From JASJHI01 sp033791105 (GTDB lineage: Bacteria > Actinomycetota > Acidimicrobiia > Acidimicrobiales > Ilumatobacteraceae): DNA of 5,958 bases. Below are positions 1-5,864 of the stretch, in pieces. The stretch covers positions 1 through 5,958 of the forward strand of contig JASJHI010000011.1 of the NCBI GenBank assembly GCA_033791105.1, given 5' to 3'. Position 1 is the stretch's first letter, and the number at the start of each line of letters is the position of its first letter. Position numbers and translations under genes: made by a program. The notes beneath the pieces were generated by a model. The model saw only the letters and a program-made list of their open reading frames with translations, was not told the DNA's origin and did no database searches.

Positions 1-256
1 GGCCCATTCATGGGACGGTCGTGGCAACTGCACATTTGGGCTCAACGAGCAGACGATGTTTGCTGAGATCGACCCCGACACTGCTGACCATCCCAGAGGG
101 ATGGACATCACAATCGTGACAACCGCCAGCGACAACGCAGCTGGCAAGGCGTTGCTAGACGCATTCGGCTTCCCCTTCAAGAAGGGTGCCGAGGCCGAGA
201 ACGCGCCACGCAAGAAGCGTCGGAAGACGCCGGACTACGGCAATCAGAGCAAGTGA
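1..256 (+). CDS. rplE: Large subunit ribosomal protein uL5 (L5), 3' end only
   Basis: The 5' part lies outside the window. The open frame runs from base 2 to a TGA at 254-256 and gives the last 84 residues. L5 binds 5S rRNA and helps form the central protuberance of the 50S subunit. The visible part carries the conserved DGRGN turn (residues 5-9 of the fragment), the GLNEQ segment that follows it, and RGMDITIVTTA near the end, all in normal L5 order. The family normally stops at about the FPFKK motif. Here about 22 more residues follow, including the basic cluster RKKRRK, so the protein has a C-terminal extension. The conserved aromatic after GRGN is Cys here. It is followed after 18 nt by rpsN, as expected in the spc operon. 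An ATG at base 56 is internal (Met inside the conserved fold), not a start. Confidence 0.95.
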   Translation, partial: AHSWDGRGNCTFGLNEQTMFAEIDPDTADHPRGMDITIVTTASDNAAGKALLDAFGFPFKKGAEAENAPRKKRRKTPDYGNQSK

Positions 257-274
257 CGCGAGGCGACGACTGAC

Positions 275-460
275 ATGGCAAAGAAAGCACTCATCAACAA
301 GGCGAACGAGACGCCGAAGTACAAGGTTCGGGCCTACACGCGCTGTCGCCGCTGCGGTCGCGCTCGTTCCGTCTATCGCAAATTCGGCCTCTGTCGGATC
401 TGTCTGCGCGAACTCGCCCACGCCGGTGAGATCCCGGGCATGACCAAGTCGTCGTGGTGA
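275..460 (+). CDS. rpsN: Small subunit ribosomal protein uS14, zinc-binding type Z
   Basis: A 61-residue S14 of the short zinc-binding class. It sits in the head of the 30S subunit and contacts 16S rRNA. Four cysteines, C24, C27, C40 and C43, form the CxxC-x12-CxxC zinc knuckle of type Z proteins. The long, cysteine-free form used by E. coli is about 100 residues. The sequence begins MAKKALINKAN and ends in the family-typical GMTKSSW. The ATG is preceded by a weak GAGG at 260-263, 11 nt upstream. The gene lies 18 nt after rplE and 27 nt before rpsH. Many actinobacteria carry a second, zinc-free S14 elsewhere for zinc starvation; that cannot be judged from this window. Confidence 0.97.
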   Translation: MAKKALINKANETPKYKVRAYTRCRRCGRARSVYRKFGLCRICLRELAHAGEIPGMTKSSW

Positions 461-487
461 CGCGGAGCCGCTGAGGAGACACACAAG

Positions 488-889
488 ATGCTGACCGATC
501 CAATCGCAGACATGCTGACCCGGGTTCGCAATGCGAACACCGCCAAGCACGACGAGGTGCGCATGCCCTCGTCCAAGCAGAAAGTCGCGCTCGCCGATGT
601 CCTTCACAAGGAGGGCTACATCGGCAGCTACGACACCGAGCCGTCACCCAGGGGTGTCGGCAACGTCCTGACGATCCAGATGAAGTACTCGCCCGATCGT
701 GATCGCACGATCTCGGGCTTGCGCCGCATCTCGACCCCCGGCCTGCGGGTGTACCGCGGATCCTCCGATGTACCGCGTGTGCTCGGTGGCCTCGGGGTCG
801 CCGTCCTGTCCACATCGCAGGGACTGATGTCCGACCGCGAGGCGCGCAAGCGCAACGTCGGCGGCGAAGTTCTCTGCTACGTCTGGTGA
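488..889 (+). CDS. rpsH: Small subunit ribosomal protein uS8
   Basis: A 133-residue S8, the usual length. S8 binds the central domain of 16S rRNA early in 30S assembly; in E. coli it also represses translation of the spc operon by binding the mRNA, but I see no S8-site mimic in this window. The N-terminus (DPIADMLTRVRNAN) and the C-terminal signature STSQGLMSDREARKR near residues 108-122 are both intact, and the protein ends in CYVW. A good Shine-Dalgarno, GAGGAGA at 473-479, sits 8 nt before the ATG and fixes the start. It lies between rpsN and rplF in the normal order. Confidence 0.97.
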   Translation: MLTDPIADMLTRVRNANTAKHDEVRMPSSKQKVALADVLHKEGYIGSYDTEPSPRGVGNVLTIQMKYSPDRDRTISGLRRISTPGLRVYRGSSDVPRVLGGLGVAVLSTSQGLMSDREARKRNVGGEVLCYVW

Positions 890-899
890 ATCCGGGCGC

Positions 900-907
900 A
901 AGGAGAT
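900..907 (+). promoter_or_regulatory. Ribosome binding site that decides the rplF start
   Basis: AAGGAGAT, a near-perfect match to the anti-Shine-Dalgarno complement. The AGGAG core (901-905) is 8 nt from the ATG at 914 but only 2 nt from the in-frame TTG at 908. The spacing therefore supports the ATG. Confidence 0.8.
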
Positions 908-913
908 TTGACG

Positions 914-1456
914 ATGTCCAGAATCGGTAGCGCACCGATCACGGTCCCCGCAGGCGTCGACGTCAGCGTCACGGACCGCACGATCTCGGTGAAGGGCCCC
1001 AAGGGCTCGCTCGAACGCGTACTGCCCGGCAACATCACTGTCGAGGCCGACGGCGACACCCTCAACGTCGGCCGTCCCAACGACGAAAACAAGACGAGGG
1101 CGATGCATGGGCTCACCCGCAGCCTCGTCAACAACATGGTGATCGGCGTCACCGACGGCTTCAAGAAGGAGCTCGAGATTCACGGCGTGGGTTACCGCGC
1201 CGAGGCGCAGGGCCCGTCCGCGTTGCGTCTCAACCTCGGTTTCAGTCACCCCGTCGACGTCTCGGCACCGGAGGGCATCACGTTCGATGTCCCCCAGCAG
1301 ACCCAGATCATCGTCAACGGGATCGACAAAGAGGTCGTCGGTCAGGTGGCGGCCGACATCCGCAGTATCCGCAAGCCCGAGCCCTACAAGGGCAAGGGCG
1401 TCCGCTACGTCGGCGAGCGCGTTCTTCGCAAGGCCGGCAAAGCGGGCAAGAAGTGA
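914..1456 (+). CDS. rplF: Large subunit ribosomal protein uL6
   Basis: A 180-residue L6, normal family length, which binds 23S rRNA near the sarcin-ricin loop and the factor-binding region of the 50S subunit. The protein starts MSRIGSAPITVP. The two tandem L6 domains are visible: an N-terminal one to about residue 80 (VKGPKGSLERVL) and a C-terminal one starting around the HGVGYRAEAQG segment. The C-terminal signature PEPYKGKGVRYVGE is intact, followed by a Lys/Arg-rich tail. The frame is open two codons further to TTG 908, but the ATG at 914 is chosen because of the Shine-Dalgarno spacing and the conserved MSRIG start. It lies 24 nt after rpsH and 13 nt before rplR. Confidence 0.97.
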   Translation: MSRIGSAPITVPAGVDVSVTDRTISVKGPKGSLERVLPGNITVEADGDTLNVGRPNDENKTRAMHGLTRSLVNNMVIGVTDGFKKELEIHGVGYRAEAQGPSALRLNLGFSHPVDVSAPEGITFDVPQQTQIIVNGIDKEVVGQVAADIRSIRKPEPYKGKGVRYVGERVLRKAGKAGKK

Positions 1457-1469
1457 TCGAGAGCGTCTG

Positions 1470-1838
1470 ATGAGCAAGATCGCCCAAGTACGCCGCAACG
1501 GCCGCATCCGCCGTCACCGGCGCGTCCGCAAGAAGATCCACGGCACCGCGGCTCGTCCGCGCCTGGCCGTGTTCCGGTCGAACAGGCACCTCGCGGTGCA
1601 GGTGATCGACGACGACTCGGGCCGCACGCTCGCGGCAGCATCCACTCAGGAAGCCGAGCAGCGTTCGTCCGGTTCCGGCTCGAGCGTCGACGCGGCGACC
1701 CGCGTCGGCTCCCTCATCGCCGAGCGTGCCAAGGCGGCCGGCATCGAAATGGTCGTGTTCGACCGTGGCGGGTTCGCGTATCACGGCCGTGTGGCCGCGG
1801 TGGCGACCGCCGCCCGTGAAGCAGGTTTGGAGTTCTGA
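1470..1838 (+). CDS. rplR: Large subunit ribosomal protein uL18
   Basis: A 122-residue L18. It binds 5S rRNA together with L5 and anchors it in the central protuberance. The N-terminal 30 residues are strongly basic (RRNGRIRRHRRVRKKIHG), as expected for the rRNA-binding tail. The core motif RPRLAVFRSNRHLAVQVIDD follows, and the C-terminus has the diagnostic FDRGGFAYHGRVAAVA and ends AREAGLEF. The frame stays open upstream to 1287, but that stretch overlaps rplF and is only its shadow. The ATG at 1470 gives the family length and has a weak GAGAG at 1459-1463. Its TGA overlaps the rpsE ATG by one base (TGATG), so rpsE translation is probably coupled to it. Confidence 0.96.
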   Translation: MSKIAQVRRNGRIRRHRRVRKKIHGTAARPRLAVFRSNRHLAVQVIDDDSGRTLAAASTQEAEQRSSGSGSSVDAATRVGSLIAERAKAAGIEMVVFDRGGFAYHGRVAAVATAAREAGLEF

Positions 1839-2479
1839 TGGCATACGGCAACAACAATCCCCGCGACGGTCGCGGCCGCGACAACCGCGATGGCGACGAT
1901 GGTGGGCTGCGCGAGTCGCGGGTCATCACGATCAACCGCGTCGCCAAGGTGGTCAAGGGTGGCCGCCGCTTCTCGTTCACCGCGCTCGTGGTGATCGGCG
2001 ACGGCAACGGCCGTGTCGGTCTCGGCTACGGCAAGGCCAAGGAAGTGCCCCTCGCGATCCAGAAGGGCACCGAGGAGGCCAAGCGCAACTTGTTCGAGGT
2101 GCCGATGGCCGGTGGCACGATCATTCACCCCGTGCTCGGACGCACCGGCGGTGGCCGCGTGCTGATGAAGCCCGCCGCTGCCGGTACAGGTGTCATCGCC
2201 GGTGGCGCCGCCCGCGTCATCCTCGAGGAGGCCGGCGTGCATGACATCTTGTGCAAGTCGCTCGGCTCCGCCAACCACATCAACGTCGCCCGCGCGACGA
2301 TCCAGGGTCTCAAGTCGCTCCAGCGTCCCGACGAGGTCGCTGCGCGCCGTGGCCTGAACGCGGAGGAGTTCGTCCCCAAGGGTCTGCTCAACGCGTACAA
2401 CGAGCGCCAGCGCGGCAAGGCCGCCGAAGGTGCATCCACCGATGGCACGGCACAGCCGGCGACGTCGGGGAGGTCCTGA
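1838..2479 (+). CDS. rpsE: Small subunit ribosomal protein uS5
   Basis: A 213-residue S5, longer than the ~167 of E. coli. S5 sits at the mRNA entry side of the 30S subunit and affects decoding accuracy and helicase activity. The first ~27 residues are a low-complexity Gly/Asn/Asp/Arg tail, common in actinobacterial S5. The double-stranded RNA-binding domain follows, with the family signature GGRRFSFTALVVIGDG from residue 41 and GRVGLGYGKAKEVP up to residue 71. The C-terminal domain includes AGTGVIAGGAARVILE and ends around EEFVPKGLL. About 30 further residues form a Gly/Ala/Ser/Thr tail. The ATG overlaps the rplR stop by one base and has GGAG at 1829-1832. Its own TGA overlaps the rpmD start in the same way. 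Confidence 0.97.
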   Translation: MAYGNNNPRDGRGRDNRDGDDGGLRESRVITINRVAKVVKGGRRFSFTALVVIGDGNGRVGLGYGKAKEVPLAIQKGTEEAKRNLFEVPMAGGTIIHPVLGRTGGGRVLMKPAAAGTGVIAGGAARVILEEAGVHDILCKSLGSANHINVARATIQGLKSLQRPDEVAARRGLNAEEFVPKGLLNAYNERQRGKAAEGASTDGTAQPATSGRS

Positions 2480-2661
2480 TGGCCGAACTCACCGTCACGC
2501 AGACCAAGTCGTCGATCGGCACAAAGCCCAAGCACCGCGGCACGCTGCGGGCGCTCGGCCTCGGCAAGATCGGCTCGACCAACACGCTTCCCGACCGGCC
2601 CGAGATCCGCGGCATGATTGCCCGGGTCCCGCACCTGGTCGAGGTCACCGAAGGGAACTGA
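2479..2661 (+). CDS. rpmD: Large subunit ribosomal protein uL30
   Basis: A 60-residue L30 of the short bacterial type, a peripheral 50S protein. The body reads LTVTQTKSSIG, then HRGTLRALGLGKIGS, then a C-terminal IRGMIARVPHLVEV, which is the normal three-part L30 pattern. The ATG overlaps the rpsE stop (TGATG) and is preceded by GGAGG at 2469-2473, 5 nt upstream, inside the end of rpsE. The frame is open well upstream in the rpsE region, but that part does not resemble L30. It is separated from rplO by a single nucleotide. Confidence 0.96.
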   Translation: MAELTVTQTKSSIGTKPKHRGTLRALGLGKIGSTNTLPDRPEIRGMIARVPHLVEVTEGN

Positions 2662-2662
2662 C

Positions 2663-3175
2663 ATGAAGGTTCATGAGCTCGCACCGGCTCCCGGTGCCAA
2701 GAAGCGCAGCAAGCGCGTCGCCCGTGGTACGGGCGGTCGTGGCGGTAAGACCGCAGGACGCGGCACCAAGGGCCAGCGCGCCCGCAACACGGTGGCCGTC
2801 GGCTTCGAGGGCGGTCAGATGCCGCTCAAGCAGCGCGTGCCGAAGCTGAAGGGGTTCAACAACCCGTTCCGCGTCGAGTACCAGGCGGTCAATCTGCACA
2901 CCCTCGACGACCTCGTCGAGAAGCTGGGCGACGGTTCGATCACCCCCGAGGTGCTCGTCGCCAATGGTGTCGTCCGCAAGAACGCGTTCGTCAAGATCCT
3001 CGCTCGCGGCGAGATCAGCAGGAAAGTCGACGTACACGCCCATGCGGTGTCCGCTTCGGCCGAAGCGGCCATCACGGCCGCCGGTGGGTCGGTCACGTTG
3101 ATCCAGCTTCCGTTCAAGGAAGAGGGCAAAGCCGGTCGTCCGCCGGCCAAGGGCAACCAGTTCGCCAACCGTTGA
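2663..3175 (+). CDS. rplO: Large subunit ribosomal protein uL15
   Basis: A 170-residue L15, a late-assembly 50S protein with a long basic N-terminal extension that threads into 23S rRNA. That extension is visible as RVARGTGGRGGKTAGRGTKG (residues 18-37), then GFEGGQMPL and RVPKLKGFNNPF. The globular C-terminal half has VKILARGEISRKV and the conserved Ala/Gly-rich end SASAEAAITAAGGSV. Most L15 proteins end close to that point; this one continues for about 25 residues (LPFKEEGKAGRPPAKGNQ and a short end), so it has a C-terminal extension. The start at 2663 has AAGGGA at 2651-2656. An in-frame ATG at 2618 would overlap rpmD and add non-family sequence. It is followed by an unusually long 137-nt gap before secY. 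Confidence 0.96.
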   Translation: MKVHELAPAPGAKKRSKRVARGTGGRGGKTAGRGTKGQRARNTVAVGFEGGQMPLKQRVPKLKGFNNPFRVEYQAVNLHTLDDLVEKLGDGSITPEVLVANGVVRKNAFVKILARGEISRKVDVHAHAVSASAEAAITAAGGSVTLIQLPFKEEGKAGRPPAKGNQFANR

Positions 3176-3181
3176 CCCGCT

Positions 3182-3199
3182 GAGCGCTGACCGGCGCTC
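3182..3199 (+). terminator. GC-rich hairpin after rplO (possible attenuator or weak terminator)
   Basis: GAGCGC (3182-3187) pairs perfectly with GCGCTC (3194-3199) around a 6-nt loop, starting 6 nt after the rplO stop codon. No T-run follows, so it is not a classical intrinsic terminator. It could pause or partly terminate transcription, or protect the 3' end of a processed upstream mRNA. Confidence 0.35.
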
Positions 3200-3211
3200 G
3201 ACCGCACCCGC

Positions 3212-3220
3212 TGGTACGGT
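3212..3220 (+). promoter_or_regulatory. Candidate extended -10 promoter element for secY-adk
   Basis: TGGTACGGT fits the extended -10 pattern TGnTAnnnT. It lies about 90 nt before the secY start in the only sizeable gap of the operon. I could not find a convincing -35 hexamer at 16-18 nt upstream; a CTGACC at 3187-3192 is too far. This is a weak candidate. Confidence 0.25.
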
Positions 3221-3249
3221 CCAACGGTTCCGCGCCGGATCGTTCTCGG

Positions 3250-3290
3250 TCCCGCATTCCAATCCCGCACTCGAATCTCAGCACTCGACA
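3250..3290 (+). repeat. 13-bp imperfect tandem repeat in the secY leader
   Basis: TCCCGCATTCCAA (3250-3262) is followed directly by TCCCGCACTCGAA (3263-3275), matching at 11 of 13 positions. A degenerate third unit at 3276-3290 keeps GCACTCGA. The repeat ends 8 nt before the secY Shine-Dalgarno sequence. Confidence 0.6.
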
Positions 3291-3297
3291 GACCCAC

Positions 3298-3304
3298 AAA
3301 GGAG
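3298..3304 (+). promoter_or_regulatory. Ribosome binding site fixing the secY GTG start
   Basis: AAAGGAG lies 8 nt upstream of the GTG at 3313. It is one of the strongest Shine-Dalgarno matches in the window and supports the GTG rather than a downstream codon as the start. Confidence 0.75.
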
Positions 3305-3312
3305 CCATACGA

Positions 3313-4635
3313 GTGATCGCGAATCTGGCGAACATCTTCAAGGTCAGCGACCTTCGAAACAAGCTGCTGTTCGTCGTCGCGATGGTGGCGGTGTACCGCG
3401 CCGGGGTCGCGATCAGGGTTCCCGGTGTCGATGGCATCGCAATCGAGCAGCTCCGAGCATCGGCCGATCAGCAGGGCGCGCTCGGATTTCTCAACCTGTT
3501 CTCCGGGGGCGCGTTCGAGAGCTTCTCGATCTTCGCGCTCGGAATCATGCCGTACATCACGGCGAGCATCATCATGCAGGTGCTCGGAGTCGTCATCCCG
3601 AAACTCGAGGAACTCCAGCAGGAGGGCGCCGTCGGCCAGCGCAAGATCACGCAGTACACGCGCTACGTGACGATCGGCCTGGCCACTCTGCAGGCGACCG
3701 GGCTCGTCTTCATCTTCGGTACAGGTCGGGGCACGGCCTTCTTCTCCGCAGCGAGCGCCGCCCCGACAGTACCGCTGCTGCCAGAAGGTCTCTGGCCGCG
3801 CGGCTATCTGATCATCCCAACCCTCGTTGCGGGTACTGCCGTGCTGATGTGGATCGGCGAGATGATCTCCCAGCGCGGCATCGGAAACGGCATGTCGATG
3901 ATCATCTTCGCCTCGGTCGTCGCCTCGCTGCCCGGTGGCTTCTGGAGCATCCTCGTTCTCAACAAGTGGTTCTGGTTCGTGGCCATGGTCGCCCTCACCT
4001 TGTTCATCATCGTGGCCGTCGTGTTCGTCGAACTCGGCCAACGGCGAATCCCCGTACAGTTCGCGAAACGCGTGGTCGGACGTCGGATGATGGGTGGCCA
4101 AAACACCTACATCCCTCTCAAGGTCAACCAGTCGGGCGTCATCCCGATCATCTTCGCCAGCTCGATCCTGCTCCTACCGGTGATCCTGTCGAACGTGCTC
4201 GGCTCGGGCGAGGGCTGGCGCGGTGACGTCGCGGAGTTCGTCGACCAGTACATCGTCAACCCGCAGAACCTGGTGTACATCACACTGTTCGCGCTGATGA
4301 TCATCGCCTTCGCGTACTTCTACAACTCGATCGCCTTCGATCCGGCGCGACAGGCCGACCAGCTTCGCCGTCAGGGTGGGTTCATCCCCGGCGTGCGACC
4401 CGGACCCCAGACCGAGCGCTACCTGGCCAAGGCGGTGAATCGCATCACACTGCCGGGAGCGGTGTTCATCGCGATCATTGCGATCCTCCCGTACCTGCTG
4501 CTGATGGTCGCCGGCGTCAACTCGTTCGGCTTCGCCGGAACCAGCGTGCTGATCTCCGTCGGCGTGGCGCTCGAACTGATGCGTCAGATCGACAGTCAGC
4601 TCACGCTGCGCAACTACGAGGGCTTCCTCAAGTAG
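3313..4635 (+). CDS. secY: Preprotein translocase channel subunit SecY
   Basis: A 440-residue SecY, the pore-forming subunit of the SecYEG translocon in the cytoplasmic membrane, through which SecA or the ribosome pushes proteins. About ten hydrophobic segments are visible: the first at residues 18-36, the second with the plug region and the family motif FALGIMPYITASIIMQ (74-89), and the last pair near LPGAVFIAIIAILPYLLLMV and FAGTSVLISVGVALELM. The second SecY signature, SQRGIGNGMSMIIFA, lies mid-protein. Cytoplasmic loops rich in Arg, used for SecA and ribosome docking, are seen around VFVELGQRRIPVQFAKR and in the ARQADQLRRQGGFIPGVRPG loop. The GTG start is set by the ribosome binding site. 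It follows rplO after 137 nt and precedes adk by 8 nt, so secY and adk are surely cotranscribed. Confidence 0.98.
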   Translation: MIANLANIFKVSDLRNKLLFVVAMVAVYRAGVAIRVPGVDGIAIEQLRASADQQGALGFLNLFSGGAFESFSIFALGIMPYITASIIMQVLGVVIPKLEELQQEGAVGQRKITQYTRYVTIGLATLQATGLVFIFGTGRGTAFFSAASAAPTVPLLPEGLWPRGYLIIPTLVAGTAVLMWIGEMISQRGIGNGMSMIIFASVVASLPGGFWSILVLNKWFWFVAMVALTLFIIVAVVFVELGQRRIPVQFAKRVVGRRMMGGQNTYIPLKVNQSGVIPIIFASSILLLPVILSNVLGSGEGWRGDVAEFVDQYIVNPQNLVYITLFALMIIAFAYFYNSIAFDPARQADQLRRQGGFIPGVRPGPQTERYLAKAVNRITLPGAVFIAIIAILPYLLLMVAGVNSFGFAGTSVLISVGVALELMRQIDSQLTLRNYEGFLK

Positions 4636-4643
4636 GTCACGCC

Positions 4644-5303
4644 GTGATCCCGGGCGCCCGCCTCATCATCCTCGGGCGACAGGGTGCCGGCAAGGGCACG
4701 CAGTGCGTGCGTCTCGCGCGGCATTTCGTCGTCCCGCACATCTCCACTGGCGACATGCTGCGGGCAGCTGTACGCGAGCGCACCGAACTCGGTGGGCTCG
4801 CCAAGAAGATCATGGACGACGGTGGGCTCGTCGGCGACGATCTGATGATCGAGTTGGTCAGGGAACGTCTGTCGGAGACCGATGCGCGCACCCGCGGCTA
4901 CATTCTCGACGGCTTCCCGCGCACGATCGAGCAGGCTGAGGCGCTCGACGAGATCACGAAGGAGCGACCGATCGATGTCGTGCTCGATCTCGACGTACCG
5001 CGCGAGATCGTGCTCGAACGGATCTCGGCGCGGCGCGTCTGCCAGGACTGCGGCACGAACTACACGTCCTCGGGCGCCGACCCCGATCCGTGGATCTGTG
5101 AGGTGTGCGGTGGTGACGTCCTGCAGCGTGACGATGACACTCCCGAGTCGGTGAATCGTCGCCTCGATCTCTACGAGGAGCAGACGTTCCCGTTGATCGA
5201 GTACTTCATCGGCCGGCGGCGCCTGATCGTCGTCAACGGCATCGGCCATCCAGGCGCCGTCTTCGACCGGCTCGTCAAGGCCGTCGATTCCAATCGTTCC
5301 TAG
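4644..5303 (+). CDS. adk: Adenylate kinase, long form with four-cysteine LID
   Basis: A 219-residue cytoplasmic adenylate kinase (ATP + AMP = 2 ADP). The P-loop is GRQGAGKGT at residues 11-19; most relatives have Pro where this has Gln13. The AMP-binding part follows with STGDMLR (34-40), and the family signature YILDGFPRTIEQ is at 86-97. The LID domain begins near R126-R130 and holds C133, C136, C152 and C155, a CxxC-x15-CxxC arrangement that should bind a structural zinc. RRLDLYEEQT after it is normal. The long LID differs from the short-LID enzyme of Mycobacterium (about 181 residues). The start is GTG at 4644, with weak AGTAGG at 4631-4636; the next in-frame Met is residue 38, past the P-loop. 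The secY-adk order is classical, but map and infA do not follow. Confidence 0.97.
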   Translation: MIPGARLIILGRQGAGKGTQCVRLARHFVVPHISTGDMLRAAVRERTELGGLAKKIMDDGGLVGDDLMIELVRERLSETDARTRGYILDGFPRTIEQAEALDEITKERPIDVVLDLDVPREIVLERISARRVCQDCGTNYTSSGADPDPWICEVCGGDVLQRDDDTPESVNRRLDLYEEQTFPLIEYFIGRRRLIVVNGIGHPGAVFDRLVKAVDSNRS

Positions 5304-5363
5304 CGAGACTGCACGGCTCTCGATGTGGTGCGGTTCGCGCATGCGCCTGCGAGGCTGCTGCCG

Positions 5364-5795
5364 ATGGCCACCAGCGACGGGAGAACAGTCGACCTCGGTG
5401 AGCTACCGCGTCCCGTACCCGAGATGGTGACCGTCGTCTTCGACGGGAACTGTGGGATGTGTACGCGAAGCGCTCGTCTGCTCTCCCGGATCGATCGCCG
5501 GAACGCGGTCGAGATCGCCGCCTCGCAGGCGCCGGGGGTGCGCGACCGTTTCGGTCTGTCGGTTGCGGAGACGGACGCTGTGGCCTGGACGGTGACGCTC
5601 GACGGCGGTCGCGTCGGCGGAGCACGTGCGATCGGACTCGCGCTCGCCGTCGCAACGGGTTCCCGTGTGCCCCTCCTCGCCTGGCGGGTGCCAGGAATGC
5701 CTTGGCTGCTCGATCGGATCTACGACTTCGTCGCGCGCCACCGCACCTGGTTCCCAGGCGAAACCCCCTGGTGCGAAGACCGCGACTGCAGCTGA
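5364..5795 (+). CDS. DCC-family (DUF393) putative thiol-disulfide oxidoreductase
   Basis: A 143-residue protein of the DCC family, named for its conserved D-x-x-C-x-x-C motif near the N-terminus. Here it is VVFDGNCGMC, with C30 and C33 as the candidate redox pair, followed by a helix starting TRSARLLSRID. The body resembles other family members through ARAIGLALA, a PGMPWLLDRIYDFVARHR segment and a C-terminal PGETPWC. Two more cysteines stand in the last seven residues. There is no signal peptide or clear membrane segment, so it is probably cytoplasmic. Family members are predicted thioredoxin-like oxidoreductases; the substrate is not known. Start choice is uncertain: ATG 5364 has GAGG at 5351-5354; GTG 5325 or 5328 would add 12-13 residues, and ATG 5424 would begin just before the motif. 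It lies 60 nt after adk, where map or infA is expected, and may be read through from the operon. Confidence 0.8.
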   Translation: MATSDGRTVDLGELPRPVPEMVTVVFDGNCGMCTRSARLLSRIDRRNAVEIAASQAPGVRDRFGLSVAETDAVAWTVTLDGGRVGGARAIGLALAVATGSRVPLLAWRVPGMPWLLDRIYDFVARHRTWFPGETPWCEDRDCS

Positions 5796-5818
5796 CGCAG
5801 CCGCCCGCCCGATTCTGC

Positions 5819-5861
5819 GTGCGGATCTTCCCGCTCAGCGGGACCCTGCGCACAAGTTTCT
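5819..5861 (+). terminator. Probable terminator after the DCC-family gene
   Basis: A two-tier hairpin. The inner stem TCCCGC (5829-5834) pairs with GCGGGA (5838-5843) around a TCA loop. The outer stem GTGCG (5819-5823) pairs with CGCAC (5849-5853) across an internal loop. A short T-rich stretch, GTTTCT (5856-5861), follows. It begins 24 nt after the DCC stop codon, which fits the end of the transcript. The T-tract is weak. Confidence 0.45.
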
Positions 5862-5864
5862 GGT

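Noticed and set aside
908..913. TTG at 908 as the start of rplF
   Set aside because: It lies 2 nt from the Shine-Dalgarno core, and the family starts at MSRIG, which fits the ATG at 914.
644..1507. A 287-codon minus-strand open frame opposite rpsH and rplF
   Set aside because: It is antisense to conserved ribosomal protein genes, with an Asp/Val/Ala/Arg-rich composition typical of shadow frames; no motif is seen.
3172..3177. TTGACC overlapping the rplO stop as a -35 box
   Set aside because: No -10-like hexamer lies at 16-19 nt downstream; the only good -10-like sequence is about 37 nt away.
2815..4101. A 428-codon open frame on the minus strand opposite rplO and secY
   Set aside because: It lies fully antisense to two certain genes, is rich in Asp/His/Arg without any recognisable fold, and is what high-GC codon bias produces on the opposite strand.
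5304..5322. A 5-bp hairpin (CGAGA/TCTCG) right after the adk stop, considered as a terminator
   Set aside because: The stem is short, the loop is 9 nt and no T-run follows; it is too weak to call.
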